This document shows, in pieces, positions 7,498 to 16,655 of a stretch of DNA of 64,000 nt. Every line of letters starts with the position of its first letter. Position 1 is the first letter of the stretch. The stretch lies in contig NZ_CP073714.1 of NCBI RefSeq assembly GCF_023101145.1, forward strand, positions 4,588,001 through 4,652,000. The letters are read 5' to 3'. The notes under the pieces are model-generated. The model had not been told where the DNA came from. It was given only the letters and a program-made list of their open reading frames with translations, and ran no database searches. Origin of the DNA: Paenibacillus pabuli (GTDB taxonomy: Bacteria; Bacillota; Bacilli; Paenibacillales; Paenibacillaceae). The translations under genes and the position numbers were made by a program.

Positions 7498-9332
7498 GCT
7501 AAGCCCCCTCTTCGTTGTACATCAATCATCTCGGCATACTGAGGCAGGCGCGACAGAAGCTCTTCATGGCGTCCCGTATCCACTAACAGACCCTGGTCCA
7601 TAAACAAAATACGGTCGGCATGTTGAATCGTATATAACCGGTGAGCTACCGTAATCATCGTCGCGGTTTCTGCCAATGTGGCAATCGAACGTTGCAATAT
7701 CTGCTCCGTGCGCAAATCCAGTCCTACCGTGGGTTCATCAAACAAGATGATGGCAGGCTGCTTCAAAAAAGCACGTGCCAAGGCAAGCCGCTGCTTTTCC
7801 CCACCAGAAAGTCCCCGGCCTCCTTCACCAACTAAAGTATCGAAGCCAAGCTCCAATTGGGAAGCAACTTCGGCAAGCCCGGCATCCTCTGCCGCCTGCT
7901 CAATTTCAGTCCTGGACACGTTCCGGCCCGCACCAATCGCAATGTTCTCAGCAAATGTACCTGCAAAAATATACGGATGCTGTGTAATGTAGCTAACCTG
8001 TTCGAACCATGCAGCCTCATCATATTTGGATAGCGGCTGTCCATTGATTAGGACCTCTCCTGATTCAGGTTTCAGCAAACCCGCAATGAGATGAAGTAAC
8101 GTTGTTTTCCCTGAGCCGCTTTTGCCGACAATCGCAATGTGTTCTTCCGGATTAAGCTGGATCCGGCCAGTCTCAAGCTTGAAGGATTCTGGTGCATACC
8201 GAAATCGGAGATCGTTTAATAGGATGGATGGCGGCACGGAAATGTCATTGGAGCCATCCATTTGAAACGTCCCTATCCTATTCTCTCTTTCAATCCGATC
8301 CATGCTTACGATCTCTTCAATTCCATCGGATGTACCGTCTTCCTCTTTTTCATCTGTCAACGTGCTCTCCCCAGACGTTTCTCCAAACATCTGCTCTACC
8401 TTACGAATGGCTCCCATACTTGTTCGCCCGCTGTGAAAGGCAGTTCCCGTATTTTTCAACAGACTGTAAAACTCGGGAACGAGCAGCAATACGAGAAATG
8501 CGGTGTGGAACGACATCGATTTGAATACAAGCAGCTGGATTGCCAGTTCGAGAGCTACGATACCGATACTTAGCATGACGATCGATTCCAGCATAAAGGT
8601 GTTTGTAAACGCAATCCGCAAAATGCTCATGGTGGCATCACGATAATCCAGACTGCTGCGTTCAATTTTCTTCTGCTGGCGATGTGCCCGTCCGAATATT
8701 TTCAACGTAACCAGCCCTTGAAGAGAATCCAGGAATGTACCGGAGAACTCGGCCAGCTGCGCATATTTTTCCTCTGACTTGTTTTTCGTTTTTAGTCCTA
8801 CCAAAATCATGAACAAAGGAATAAATGGGGCTGTAAACAGCATAATGAAGCCTGAATTGGCATGCTGCATAAACGTTACCACCAAAATCAGAATCGGAAT
8901 GATGGCAGCCTCTATCATACGCGGCATATACAGACTGAAATAACTATCCGCCTCATCCACAGCATCCAGAGCAATGCTGACCTTTCCACCTGTTTGTCCA
9001 CGAAGGGTTGAAGACATCGACGCATGAGTCAAATGTTGCAGCACGCCTGCCCGCATATTCGTCTTGGCACTGGAAGCCATAAGCAAACCAACTTTCCCGT
9101 TCCCATAAGACAATGCTGTACGTACGACCATGACAGCCAGAAGTGATCCGAGCAGCATGGCGACCGACGAGAGGGAAGCTTTTTCCACGAAAATCCGTTG
9201 GACTGCTTCAGCAAGCAGTGTGGCCTGACTTACAATGGCTATACCCAGAGCGAGTGAAATGACTATCAGGAGCACGAGACGTTTTCGCTGGCCAGACATT
9301 TGTTGAGAGATCAGGCTTGTTTTCCTCTTCAT
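7494..9332 (-). CDS. cydD: Heterodimeric ABC exporter CydDC, subunit CydD
   Basis: 612 residues, ATG at 9332 with a strong AAGGAGGAG site. It has an exporter transmembrane domain (1-320) and a nucleotide-binding domain with GKSGSGKTT, LSGGEKQRLALARA and IILFDEP. It resembles CydD rather than CydC at the N-terminus (SQQMSGQRKRLVLLIVISLA). It is longer than the roughly 580-residue norm because of an acidic, poorly conserved linker of about 40 residues (around 318-360, rich in E, D, G, S) joining the two domains. It partners with CydC. The gap to cydB is 67 bp. Confidence 0.92.
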   Translation of the reverse strand: MKRKTSLISQQMSGQRKRLVLLIVISLALGIAIVSQATLLAEAVQRIFVEKASLSSVAMLLGSLLAVMVVRTALSYGNGKVGLLMASSAKTNMRAGVLQHLTHASMSSTLRGQTGGKVSIALDAVDEADSYFSLYMPRMIEAAIIPILILVVTFMQHANSGFIMLFTAPFIPLFMILVGLKTKNKSEEKYAQLAEFSGTFLDSLQGLVTLKIFGRAHRQQKKIERSSLDYRDATMSILRIAFTNTFMLESIVMLSIGIVALELAIQLLVFKSMSFHTAFLVLLLVPEFYSLLKNTGTAFHSGRTSMGAIRKVEQMFGETSGESTLTDEKEEDGTSDGIEEIVSMDRIERENRIGTFQMDGSNDISVPPSILLNDLRFRYAPESFKLETGRIQLNPEEHIAIVGKSGSGKTTLLHLIAGLLKPESGEVLINGQPLSKYDEAAWFEQVSYITQHPYIFAGTFAENIAIGAGRNVSRTEIEQAAEDAGLAEVASQLELGFDTLVGEGGRGLSGGEKQRLALARAFLKQPAIILFDEPTVGLDLRTEQILQRSIATLAETATMITVAHRLYTIQHADRILFMDQGLLVDTGRHEELLSRLPQYAEMIDVQRRGGLA

Positions 9333-9399
9333 GCAAACGCTCCTCCTTTCTATGAATGCCTATGAGATTACTGCCTTACATCGCATAAATGAGTTCAAT

Positions 9400-10416
9400 T
9401 TATTTTTTTCCCTTTACATAATCCGCATCAAACAGGAACAGTCTGAAGACCAGGATCAGGGAAGGAATCAACATACACATGCCTCCGATAAACACAACAA
9501 CCAGTGCAAAGCCCATCGCCGGTGAGGTCACACTGTTTTGAATTGTAATGTACGGATCAAGAATATAAGGATATTGACCAATTCCATAAGCGAAAAAGGC
9601 ACTTAAAAATTGCAGCATGATGCATATAAATGCTAATCCATATCGGCGTCCGTTATATAACAGCCACATCGCAATCATGAAGAATGCAACGGAAAGTGCA
9701 AGCAGCCACCATAAATCCATCATATTTTGAAAATGTCGCGCATTGTGCTGTCCCAAATAAATAAATGCGGTCAGTGCGATGATAATGGTCGGTGTACTCC
9801 AGAACAGGGCATAGTTCCGCACCAACTTCAACGCAGAATGATCCTCTGCCCGAGATGCATAAAAGGCCAGAAATGAGCTGCTAATGAACAATACGGAGAC
9901 AATCGCCAGTCCAACGATGCTCCACGATAACGGATTGGTAAACAGCGTCCAGTAATCCAGAGAAACCGTCGAACCTTCCTTCACGATAAAGCCGCCTTCA
10001 GACAGTGTTAGCGCCACTGACAACGAAGCGGGAATAAGCAAGCCTGAGGCTCCATATAGAAACAGATATACAATATTATTTTTGGAACCATAGTTTTCAA
10101 AGGCATAGAACGATCCACGAATGGCGAGCAAAATGACCGCAATACTTCCCGGTACAAGCAAGGCTGATCCGTAATAATAGGCCGTATCCGGAAAGAATCC
10201 AACGATGCCAATGTAGAAAAAGACAAAAAATACATTCGTAATTTCCCATACCGGTGATAAATAACGGGAGATCAGACGATTAATCAGGTGATCCTGTTTC
10301 GTCAATCGTGCATAGAAGGCAAAGAAACCTGCCCCGAAATCAATGGAGGCTACAATTAGATAGCCATACAAGAACAGCCAGAGCACCGAGATGCCAATTA
10401 ACTCGTAACTCATCAT
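9400..10416 (-). CDS. cydB: Cytochrome bd quinol oxidase subunit II
   Basis: 338 residues and strongly hydrophobic, with about eight or nine transmembrane segments. The N-terminal segment contains the conserved VASIDFGAGFF and, later, PVWEITNVFFVFF and AIRGSFYAFENYG, typical of CydB. It pairs with CydA in the membrane to form the high-affinity terminal oxidase that reduces oxygen with quinol electrons. Its ATG overlaps the cydA stop by four bases (10413-10416), indicating coupled translation. Confidence 0.95.
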   Translation of the reverse strand: MMSYELIGISVLWLFLYGYLIVASIDFGAGFFAFYARLTKQDHLINRLISRYLSPVWEITNVFFVFFYIGIVGFFPDTAYYYGSALLVPGSIAVILLAIRGSFYAFENYGSKNNIVYLFLYGASGLLIPASLSVALTLSEGGFIVKEGSTVSLDYWTLFTNPLSWSIVGLAIVSVLFISSSFLAFYASRAEDHSALKLVRNYALFWSTPTIIIALTAFIYLGQHNARHFQNMMDLWWLLALSVAFFMIAMWLLYNGRRYGLAFICIMLQFLSAFFAYGIGQYPYILDPYITIQNSVTSPAMGFALVVVFIGGMCMLIPSLILVFRLFLFDADYVKGKK

Positions 10417-11783
10417 GCATTATCACCCTTTTCTGTGGTCGGATTGCTCTTCTCCCTTTCCTTCATCCACTTCTCCATCTCGACTTCTGCCGGATTATTG
10501 TTAAACAATCGTCTTAGCACGAGAACACACATGACTCCCAGAACGATGTAGAGAAGCAGGAAGAAGAAAAAGATCATTCTTATGTTGGGTGATGAAGTGG
10601 CGGCTTCCTCTACACGCATATATCCCCGGATAATCCACGGCTGCCGTCCAAGTTCAGCATAGAACCAGCCCAGCTCAACCCCGAGAAATGCCATTGGTGC
10701 GCCCAAAGCAATGATCCCAAGCAGCCACTTGTTCAGCTCATTGCGTTTTTTCCAGAACACAAACAGGAAATACAGAACTGAGATCGCCAGCAGCGTAAAT
10801 CCAATTCCAGCCATTAAATCAAACAGGTAATGAACGAGCAGCGGCGGCCATTCGTCCTTCGGAAACTCCTCCAGTCCGGTTACCTCTGCATTGAAGTCAC
10901 TAAAGGCCAGGAAGCTGAGCACTTTCGGCAGGTGAAGAGCGCCTATAATTTCATGCTCTGCATTCAGCCATCCCAATAAAATCAAATCGGCTCCGCTTTC
11001 CGTCTCAAAATGCCATTCTGCTGCAGCAAGTTTCTCCGGCTGATGCTCAGCCAAAAACTTGGCGGACACATCTCCTGCTAACGTGTTCAGCAAGCCAAAT
11101 AGCAAAACCACAGCCATCATGAGGTTCAAGGCTTTTTTGTGGTAGGTGGATGCCCCTTTTCTCAGGAGCGCAAAAGCTGCAATTCCGGCTAACAGGGCAG
11201 CGCCTGTCAAATAGGCTGAGCTTAACACATGAAACACTTTGGAGAACGTCGCTGTATTCAGCATTGCCTGCACGGGATCAACCGCTGTGAATTGGCCTGC
11301 TTCCATCACAAAGCCTCCAGGCTGGTTCATGAAGCCATTCACCGTCGTAATAAACACAGCCGACATACCTGCACCGGTGACGATTGGAATCGTCAGCAGC
11401 CAGTGGATATACGGATTTTTGAATCGATCCCACGTATATAAATAAATGCCCAGGAAGATCGCTTCAAAAAAGAACGCGAATACTTCCATAAATAACGGAA
11501 GTGCAATGACATTCCCTGCCAGTTTCATAAAATTCGGCCACACCAGGGCCAGCTGCAGTGAAATCGCTGTACCGGTCACTACACCAACCGCCACAGAAAT
11601 GACAAAACCTCGTGACCACCTCTTCGCCATCAGTGTGTAATGGGGGTCCTTCTTGCGAATCCCCATGAACTCTGCAATAGCGATCATTAGGGGTACACCA
11701 ACGCCAAGCGTTGCAAAAATAGCGTGGAATCCCAGCGTCATGCCTGTCACCAGCTTGCTCCACATTACCGTATCGATTGCCAT
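10413..11783 (-). CDS. cydA: Cytochrome bd quinol oxidase subunit I
   Basis: 456 residues with nine predicted transmembrane segments. Heme ligand candidates are His20 in LGFHAIFATLGVG (b595-type site), the histidine of SKVFHVLSSAYL (b558) and the methionine of LFDLMAGIG. The conserved GRQPW motif follows the quinol loop. The loop is short, as in Gram-positive and cyanide-insensitive-type enzymes, without the long insertion of E. coli CydA. It is the first gene of a cydABDC operon read from a promoter in the 11784-12300 region. It provides respiration under low oxygen and resistance to inhibitors of heme-copper oxidases (family knowledge). Confidence 0.96.
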   Translation of the reverse strand: MAIDTVMWSKLVTGMTLGFHAIFATLGVGVPLMIAIAEFMGIRKKDPHYTLMAKRWSRGFVISVAVGVVTGTAISLQLALVWPNFMKLAGNVIALPLFMEVFAFFFEAIFLGIYLYTWDRFKNPYIHWLLTIPIVTGAGMSAVFITTVNGFMNQPGGFVMEAGQFTAVDPVQAMLNTATFSKVFHVLSSAYLTGAALLAGIAAFALLRKGASTYHKKALNLMMAVVLLFGLLNTLAGDVSAKFLAEHQPEKLAAAEWHFETESGADLILLGWLNAEHEIIGALHLPKVLSFLAFSDFNAEVTGLEEFPKDEWPPLLVHYLFDLMAGIGFTLLAISVLYFLFVFWKKRNELNKWLLGIIALGAPMAFLGVELGWFYAELGRQPWIIRGYMRVEEAATSSPNIRMIFFFFLLLYIVLGVMCVLVLRRLFNNNPAEVEMEKWMKEREKSNPTTEKGDNA

Positions 11784-12340
11784 TCTTTACTGTCTCTCCT
11801 TTCAAACTCTGTTCGATTTTGTAATGACTTAAATCTTTTCATTATTAGTTCAGTCAGCTCTCGGACTATGTTCAATATCAGGTTTAGAGAAGCCCCGCCG
11901 GATAAGTCTAAAATGTGTCTATAAAACGTCTCTCCATCGTTGTATGTACAAAGAGAATTTTTTCACAAAGTAAGAGACGAAGGAAGCTTTACCACTCCAT
12001 CATGTGTATTACTACACATAGTTACTGGACTGAGCATGGGTTGGTGAGCTATGTTTTACCTGATACTGAAAGGCCAAAGTACTTAACGGGACCTAATAGT
12101 TAAAATTATTATATCTTTGTGAATTAGCAATTCAATCGCTGACACGTCTTCGTCCCTAAATGTTCAAGAAAGGATCAACTCTTTCTGACAACTCGGTGAA
12201 AAGCATAAAAAGTACCCAAAGGAGCTATTGATTCTATGGACACAACCGTGGTATTACGATTTTCAATTCCAATATGTATACAAGTTGTTCGAGAAAACCA
12301 TTCGCGGTTGCTTGAATTCTTAGTAGCAACTTACAAATAA
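11784..12340. other. Long leader/intergenic region upstream of cydA
   Basis: About 560 bp without a supported gene. It should contain the cydA promoter on the minus strand. A Rex-like half-perfect site is listed separately. The right part (12060-12340) is AT-rich and featureless to my reading, up to the terminator of the TlpA-like gene. Confidence 0.4.
11951..11968 (-). promoter_or_regulatory. Possible Rex operator upstream of cydA
   Basis: On the minus strand the site reads TTGTGAAAAAATTCTCTT. The left half matches the Rex consensus TTGTGAAATATTTCACAA exactly over eight bases; the right half is poor (13 of 18 overall). Rex, the NADH-responsive repressor, controls cyd operons in many Bacillota. 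The site lies about 170 bp before cydA. The call rests on one half-site and context. Confidence 0.35.
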
Positions 12341-12385
12341 AACAAAAGAAGTCGCTCGTATAGCGACTTCTCGACTTCTTTTGTT
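12341..12385 (-). terminator. Rho-independent terminator after the TlpA-like gene
   Basis: On the minus strand a stem AGAAGTCGCT/AGCGACTTCT (12347-12371) is followed by TTTTGTTTT. A competing longer pairing (AACAAAAGAAGTCG with CGACTTCTTTTGTT) also exists. It separates the nos-type operon from cydABDC, so the two are not one transcript by default. Confidence 0.75.
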
Positions 12386-12404
12386 CATAAAGTCTTGCAA
12401 TGCT

Positions 12405-12974
12405 TCAATTCTTTTGCTGTACAGTTCCCTCCAGCCATTGCTGCAAGGGAATATCCTTGGTCAACTCACCGAGCAGAATGTGACTGAATATGCCTTTTTG
12501 ATCGATAATCATGGTCGCAGGCAGCCCGGTGATGCGATACAGGCCGGAGACCTTTCCGGTCACATCAATGATAACAGGAAACTCGAACTGCTGTTTCTCC
12601 ATAAATTCATGAATGGTGCCCTTCGCTTCCCCCACATTGACAAACAGGGTCTCTACGTCATTTTGATATGTCTGAGCGATCTGATTAATCATTGGCATTT
12701 CCCTCACACAGGGGGTGCACCATGAAGCCCAGAAGTTTATCATGACAACTTTGCCCTGATAATCGGAGAGCTTGACCTGTTGTCCGGCTGAATTAACCGC
12801 AGTGAATTCGGGAGCGATTGCACCAGCTTCAATGGCACCGTTTTTTTGGGGCTTGGAGGATGAAGTCCCCTGATAAATGGTCCACGCAGCGACCAGCACA
12901 GCAGCCATTCCAATCAGGATTGTGATTAAACGTCTCATTTTCGGATTCTTTTCACCCATTCGATTCACCTTCAT
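12405..12974 (-). CDS. TlpA/ResA-like membrane-anchored thiol-disulfide oxidoreductase
   Basis: 189 residues: a short cytoplasmic N-terminus, one membrane anchor (about residues 13-32) and an extracytoplasmic thioredoxin fold with the active site WASWCTPC. It is expected to reduce disulfides outside the membrane, for example in copper-site or heme-site maturation. It is last in the nosD-nosL-nosY-nosF order, and its ATG overlaps the nosF-like stop by four bases (ATGA). A second start at 12959 has a better spaced AAGGTG and is equally possible. The position suggests it keeps NosL or target cysteines reduced for copper loading (inference). Confidence 0.85.
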   Translation of the reverse strand: MKVNRMGEKNPKMRRLITILIGMAAVLVAAWTIYQGTSSSKPQKNGAIEAGAIAPEFTAVNSAGQQVKLSDYQGKVVMINFWASWCTPCVREMPMINQIAQTYQNDVETLFVNVGEAKGTIHEFMEKQQFEFPVIIDVTGKVSGLYRITGLPATMIIDQKGIFSHILLGELTKDIPLQQWLEGTVQQKN

Positions 12975-13684
12975 TTCAACCCGAGACTATGATGAAAAGC
13001 AGCATGAAGCGACCCGAATTGTTGACGAAACTCCTCAGTAGAGTCATCTCCCACATTACGTCCTTTGTTCATAAAAACAATATGATCGGCAACATCATCT
13101 GCAATCTCTAGCTGGTGGGTGGAGAATACGACCATGTGTCCCTCCTCCTTGATCTGTTTTATCAGGTTTGCAAATTCCTGCATCCAGAAGGGGTCCAGTC
13201 CATTCGTCGGCTCATCCATGATCAGCAGCGGAGGCTTGGCCAACAGAGCCTGGGCAAATAAAACACGCTGCCGCATGCCTTTGGAAAAGGTCGTGACCCG
13301 TTTGTTTTTTTGATCCACCAGGCCTACCAGGGTTAGCACTTCCGCTACTCGTGCTTTGGGAACTTTTCTTAGTGCCGCCCAGAATTGGAGCACTTCCTCT
13401 GCTGTCAGACCCTGATTAAAATGATAATCATCCGGCATATATCCGATCTGTTCCGAATACCGCTTTCGTTCTTTGGACCAGCGCATTTTGTTTACAATAA
13501 TTTCACCCGATGTAGGTTGAAGAATACCTGCCATCATACGCAGCACAGTGCTCTTTCCAGCCCCATTTCCACCGCATAAGGCAAGCACATGGCCAGAAGA
13601 AACATGAAAGGATATATCTTCAACAATCTGTTGTTTTTTTATGGATTTGCACAGTCCAACAATCTCTGCTTCCACGTTATCCAT
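12971..13684 (-). CDS. nosF: NosF-like ABC transporter ATP-binding protein
   Basis: 237 residues from the ATG at 13684, chosen because GGGAGAGGGGG lies just upstream and the start overlaps the permease stop by eight bases; an earlier in-frame start at 13735 is less likely. Walker A is GGNGAGKST, the signature FSKGMRQRVLFAQA is degenerate as in NosF/CcmA-type proteins, and Walker B is LLIMDEP. It should energise the NosY-type permease. In N2O-reducing bacteria NosFY with NosD supplies sulfur or copper-site components to NosZ; here no nosZ is present in the window. Confidence 0.82.
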   Translation of the reverse strand: MDNVEAEIVGLCKSIKKQQIVEDISFHVSSGHVLALCGGNGAGKSTVLRMMAGILQPTSGEIIVNKMRWSKERKRYSEQIGYMPDDYHFNQGLTAEEVLQFWAALRKVPKARVAEVLTLVGLVDQKNKRVTTFSKGMRQRVLFAQALLAKPPLLIMDEPTNGLDPFWMQEFANLIKQIKEEGHMVVFSTHQLEIADDVADHIVFMNKGRNVGDDSTEEFRQQFGSLHAAFHHSLGLK

Positions 13685-14501
13685 GAGAACGCCCCCTCTC
13701 CCAGATCCCGTAGACTGCCACGATGGAACATGCAATCCACAGCAGGCATATCCCCATAAAGATCAAGCTCCCGCTGGATGGCTGCACCCAATCTACCCAC
13801 TGATAATATTCAGGACCCAGTATGGAGCCCCCGCCAAGTTTGATCACAACAAACAAACGTACCAGCTCAGCCGGATTGATGAAAGTTAGAAAGGTGAGTA
13901 AGGGTTTTACCCACTGATACGGCATGAGTCCCAGTACGGAGATTAGAAGCGTCGGCCAGCCGATCACAGCGAAAAACCAAACGGATACGGATATCGTTAA
14001 TGCTTGCCACCGATTTTTGGATAACGAACCGATGAACAATGCAATCGTCAGAAATAGCAGCACCAGTCCGCAGGAGAATACCAGAAACAAAAGGTACGTC
14101 ATCATATCTAAAGGGCTGCCCATCCATCCGCTAAGAAGTCCCATCAGACCATATCCAAATGTAACTATAGTCATTAATACAACCGACAGCCCCAGATATT
14201 TTCCTACGATAAAAGACATCGTGCCGATGGGGTATGTAGATAACAATTGCCAGCTGCCCTCTTCTTTTTCAGAAGTCAAAGAAAAGGACCCTAGGAAGAG
14301 AGTCATCAGCGGCAAAAGATAAAGAATAAGATTTAACATGGAACCTGTCGTGCCAGAATATCCTGCTACAAAATTCTGAGAGTTAATGATCAGCAAACTC
14401 AGGCTAAATACGCAGAAAAGAATCAAAAATGAATAGGCCCAGGGATTGCGAAATCCCATTTTCATTTCTCGTCGAACGACTTGCAACATATCTCCCATCA
14501 T
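13677..14501 (-). CDS. nosY: NosY-like ABC-2 type permease
   Basis: 274 residues with six predicted transmembrane helices and the ABC-2 layout: a cytoplasmic N-terminus (REMKMGFRNPWAY), then SLTSEKEEGSWQLLSTYP after helix 2, a stretch conserved in NosY/gliding-type permeases. It pairs with the ATPase encoded next, overlapping it by eight bases. Start codons at 14501 and 14498 are adjacent and cannot be told apart. The distance to nosL is 22 bp, so the gene sits firmly inside the nos-type operon. Confidence 0.82.
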   Translation of the reverse strand: MMGDMLQVVRREMKMGFRNPWAYSFLILFCVFSLSLLIINSQNFVAGYSGTTGSMLNLILYLLPLMTLFLGSFSLTSEKEEGSWQLLSTYPIGTMSFIVGKYLGLSVVLMTIVTFGYGLMGLLSGWMGSPLDMMTYLLFLVFSCGLVLLFLTIALFIGSLSKNRWQALTISVSVWFFAVIGWPTLLISVLGLMPYQWVKPLLTFLTFINPAELVRLFVVIKLGGGSILGPEYYQWVDWVQPSSGSLIFMGICLLWIACSIVAVYGIWERGRSHG

Positions 14502-14523
14502 GGATCACCATCTTCATTGGCCA

Positions 14524-15093
14524 TTACTTATGCCCTGAATCTTCCGTTGATTCGCTTTCCTCATGTGTTCCTTCATGCATGCCTTCACCCATTCCCTCTT
14601 CGGAGTGCCCATGCTCACCCATCATATCCATCATCTCGGTGTTTTGTTTCCAGTCGTGGGTGGCGAGGTCTTCAGCGGTCATGATCGTTCCCACACCCTG
14701 CTCGGCAACAAAAGCTTCGGCAGATTGTTTGTCCTTAAAATTGAGGATGCCATACGCCATGGGTGTACGAAGTGAAGCATCATATACATAAGTGGCTTTG
14801 CTGTACTCAATCCATTCCTTGTCATTATAGTCACGAACAAAATCCATCCCGATGTTATCTGTTCCGTTCTCTTCTTTCCACTGGTGCATACAACCAATGT
14901 CATCAAATTTATAATTTTTACCGTCTTTCGTCGTAAGCTGCGTGGCATAGGCATCATCTTTTACCTGCATTTTGCATATGGCACAGATATCCACGTCTTC
15001 ATTAATAGGTAATGCCTCGTAATTTTTGCCGCAAGCGGTTAATAACAGCACCCCAAAGAGAAGCACCATGACTGTTCTCAAATGTGTTTTCAT
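14524..15093 (-). CDS. nosL: NosL-family copper-binding lipoprotein
   Basis: 189 residues from the ATG at 15093, overlapping the nosD stop by four bases; a longer frame to 15162 is an upstream extension. A lipoprotein signal peptide ends in LLTACGK, so the protein is anchored outside the membrane. The CAICKMQVKDDAYATQL stretch matches the NosL core with its copper-binding Cys/Met residues, and the FDDIGCMHQW segment follows. The C-terminal tail (last 40 residues) is rich in His, Met, Glu and Gly, probably an additional metal-binding tail. NosL delivers Cu(I) during NosZ maturation in known systems. Confidence 0.88.
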   Translation of the reverse strand: MKTHLRTVMVLLFGVLLLTACGKNYEALPINEDVDICAICKMQVKDDAYATQLTTKDGKNYKFDDIGCMHQWKEENGTDNIGMDFVRDYNDKEWIEYSKATYVYDASLRTPMAYGILNFKDKQSAEAFVAEQGVGTIMTAEDLATHDWKQNTEMMDMMGEHGHSEEGMGEGMHEGTHEESESTEDSGHK

Positions 15094-16445
15094 TTTCGTA
15101 ATACCCCCGTATAGATCATAATAAAAGTGGCCATGCCCAGCAGGATACATCCGATGATCCAAACCTCAGTTGTCTCTTTCACCGATTGTGCACCTGTTTC
15201 CGCCGTCAGTGATTCCGCTTTCATGCTCATTAACGGCGATCTGTCGGTTGTCCACTCTTCCTTGCCTTCCGTAAACAAATTGCTCATGAAGAGCATGCCT
15301 GGAGATTGAAAGAAAAGCTGATAAGCCGAATTCCGATTGACCACTTGCTCATAAAAAGGATTAATCTCATAGGAGAGTTCACTGATTCCATCATCGTTCA
15401 GGTCAAGACCCTGAAAGGAATCCCAGTAGTTCTCCTTCATCTCATTGTTTTGGCTGTCCATCGCCGAAGCTTCAATCACATTCGAAACAAATTGGTTTCT
15501 GGTAAACTGGTTGTCCTCTGCCAGAACGAGCTGGATACCAATAAAATTGCGAAGCACCGCATTGCCGCGAATTTCATTTCCCGAGGATTCGGCAATGTTC
15601 ATGCCAACCCGATTACCTTCCACCACATTGTTTTGAATCCTGGACAGCTGTACGTCATACAACAAAATCCCTTGTGAGTGCACATTTTCGCTCTGTTTAC
15701 GAAAGGAATTTCCGGATACAACCGTATTTTTGACGCCCATGACCATGGCCCCGGTACTGTTGTTCTCCCCCACATTGTCCACGACAGAAGAACCATCGAT
15801 ATACATGCAATGAATGCCGTACCTGTTATGCAGCAGCGTGTTACCCTTAACCGTAAGATTGCGACTGTTCTCCAGATAGATGCCGTCCCGCATGCCGGTC
15901 ATTTGGTTGTCTTCGATCTGGGTACGATGGGAATTGTACAGATCAATGCCATTCCCCTTCTGACCACTGGAAGCAGACTTCGGTCCAGCCCATGAAATGG
16001 TATTGCTATGTATGAGCCCATCGACAGAACCCCGCAGCACAATTCCGAAACTTTGACTCTGAATATCTAGGCCCGTAATCTCAACATGATCTCCTTCAAC
16101 CTGAATCGCTGCAGTGGGTTCGTTCGTTAAATGTTGAACCGTGAAACCCTGCAATGTCACTCCATCTGAACGAATGGTGATCGTGGATTCAGCATCCGTA
16201 TTTAATACCGTTACGGATGAGTCCCCTCGAATGGATATACTCTTGTCTATACTTACGGGACCAGCATACATACCAGGCTCCAGCACGAGCACTTCTCCAG
16301 ATTCAGAACCATCAATGAATGGCTGGAGTGGGATAGCATCTTTGATTTCAGGAGCAGCCTTTGCAGTGTCAAGCGGGTAAGATAGCGGGATCGCCAGTAT
16401 CCCTATAAGCAGCAACATACCCAGGACAATCCGTCCGTTTAACAT
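15090..16445 (-). CDS. nosD: NosD-like periplasmic/extracytoplasmic beta-helix protein
   Basis: 451 residues from the ATG at 16445, five bases after AGGAGG (16451-16456); the adjacent ATG at 16448 is too close. A signal segment covers residues 1-30, followed by a right-handed parallel beta-helix (CASH/NosD repeats such as GIYLENSRNLTVKGNTL and GIHCMYIDGSSVVDN). A C-terminal membrane helix (VWIIGCILLGMATFIMIYTG) ends in LRK. NosD works with NosF and NosY in supplying the copper-sulfide site of N2O reductase. It is first in the five-gene nos-type operon. No nosZ or nosB/nosC-type gene accompanies it here. Confidence 0.85.
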   Translation of the reverse strand: MLNGRIVLGMLLLIGILAIPLSYPLDTAKAAPEIKDAIPLQPFIDGSESGEVLVLEPGMYAGPVSIDKSISIRGDSSVTVLNTDAESTITIRSDGVTLQGFTVQHLTNEPTAAIQVEGDHVEITGLDIQSQSFGIVLRGSVDGLIHSNTISWAGPKSASSGQKGNGIDLYNSHRTQIEDNQMTGMRDGIYLENSRNLTVKGNTLLHNRYGIHCMYIDGSSVVDNVGENNSTGAMVMGVKNTVVSGNSFRKQSENVHSQGILLYDVQLSRIQNNVVEGNRVGMNIAESSGNEIRGNAVLRNFIGIQLVLAEDNQFTRNQFVSNVIEASAMDSQNNEMKENYWDSFQGLDLNDDGISELSYEINPFYEQVVNRNSAYQLFFQSPGMLFMSNLFTEGKEEWTTDRSPLMSMKAESLTAETGAQSVKETTEVWIIGCILLGMATFIMIYTGVLRK

Positions 16446-16502
16446 CATAACCTCCTTCATGAACATACTGCTCATAGTGTACATAAAAACAAATTTTTAC
16501 CA

Positions 16503-16522
16503 TATAGCTCAAATTGGCTATA
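16503..16522. promoter_or_regulatory. Inverted repeat in the nosD promoter region
   Basis: TATAGC-N8-GCTATA (16503-16522) lies 58 bp upstream of the nosD start, in the gap between the NarL-type regulator gene and nosD. It could be the operator of one of the two neighbouring response regulators. No match to a named consensus was recognised. Confidence 0.3.
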
Positions 16523-16616
16523 GAGCTGGACGTTTTGTGTCCAATTTGTGAGGTCAATGTAGTTAAAAGCAAAACGAATGACATCCCACTACACACAAGA
16601 ACCCCAGGAATATAGT

Positions 16617-16655
16617 AAAAAAGCTTATTACAGACGATTGTGGTCTGTAATAAGC
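16617..16655 (-). terminator. Terminator embedded in the end of the NarL-type regulator gene
   Basis: On the minus strand GCTTATTACAGAC (16643-16655) pairs perfectly with GTCTGTAATAAGC (16623-16635) around a 7-base loop, followed by six T (16617-16622). The 13-bp stem covers the last nine codons and the stop codon of the regulator gene, so translation reaching the stop would compete with hairpin formation. Confidence 0.88.

Noticed and set aside
12121-12140. Second possible Rex-type site (TTGTGAATTAGCAATTCAAT) upstream of cydA
   Set aside because: Only one half-site fits and the other half is out of register; it is better described as a short GAATT/AATTC dyad of no known meaning.
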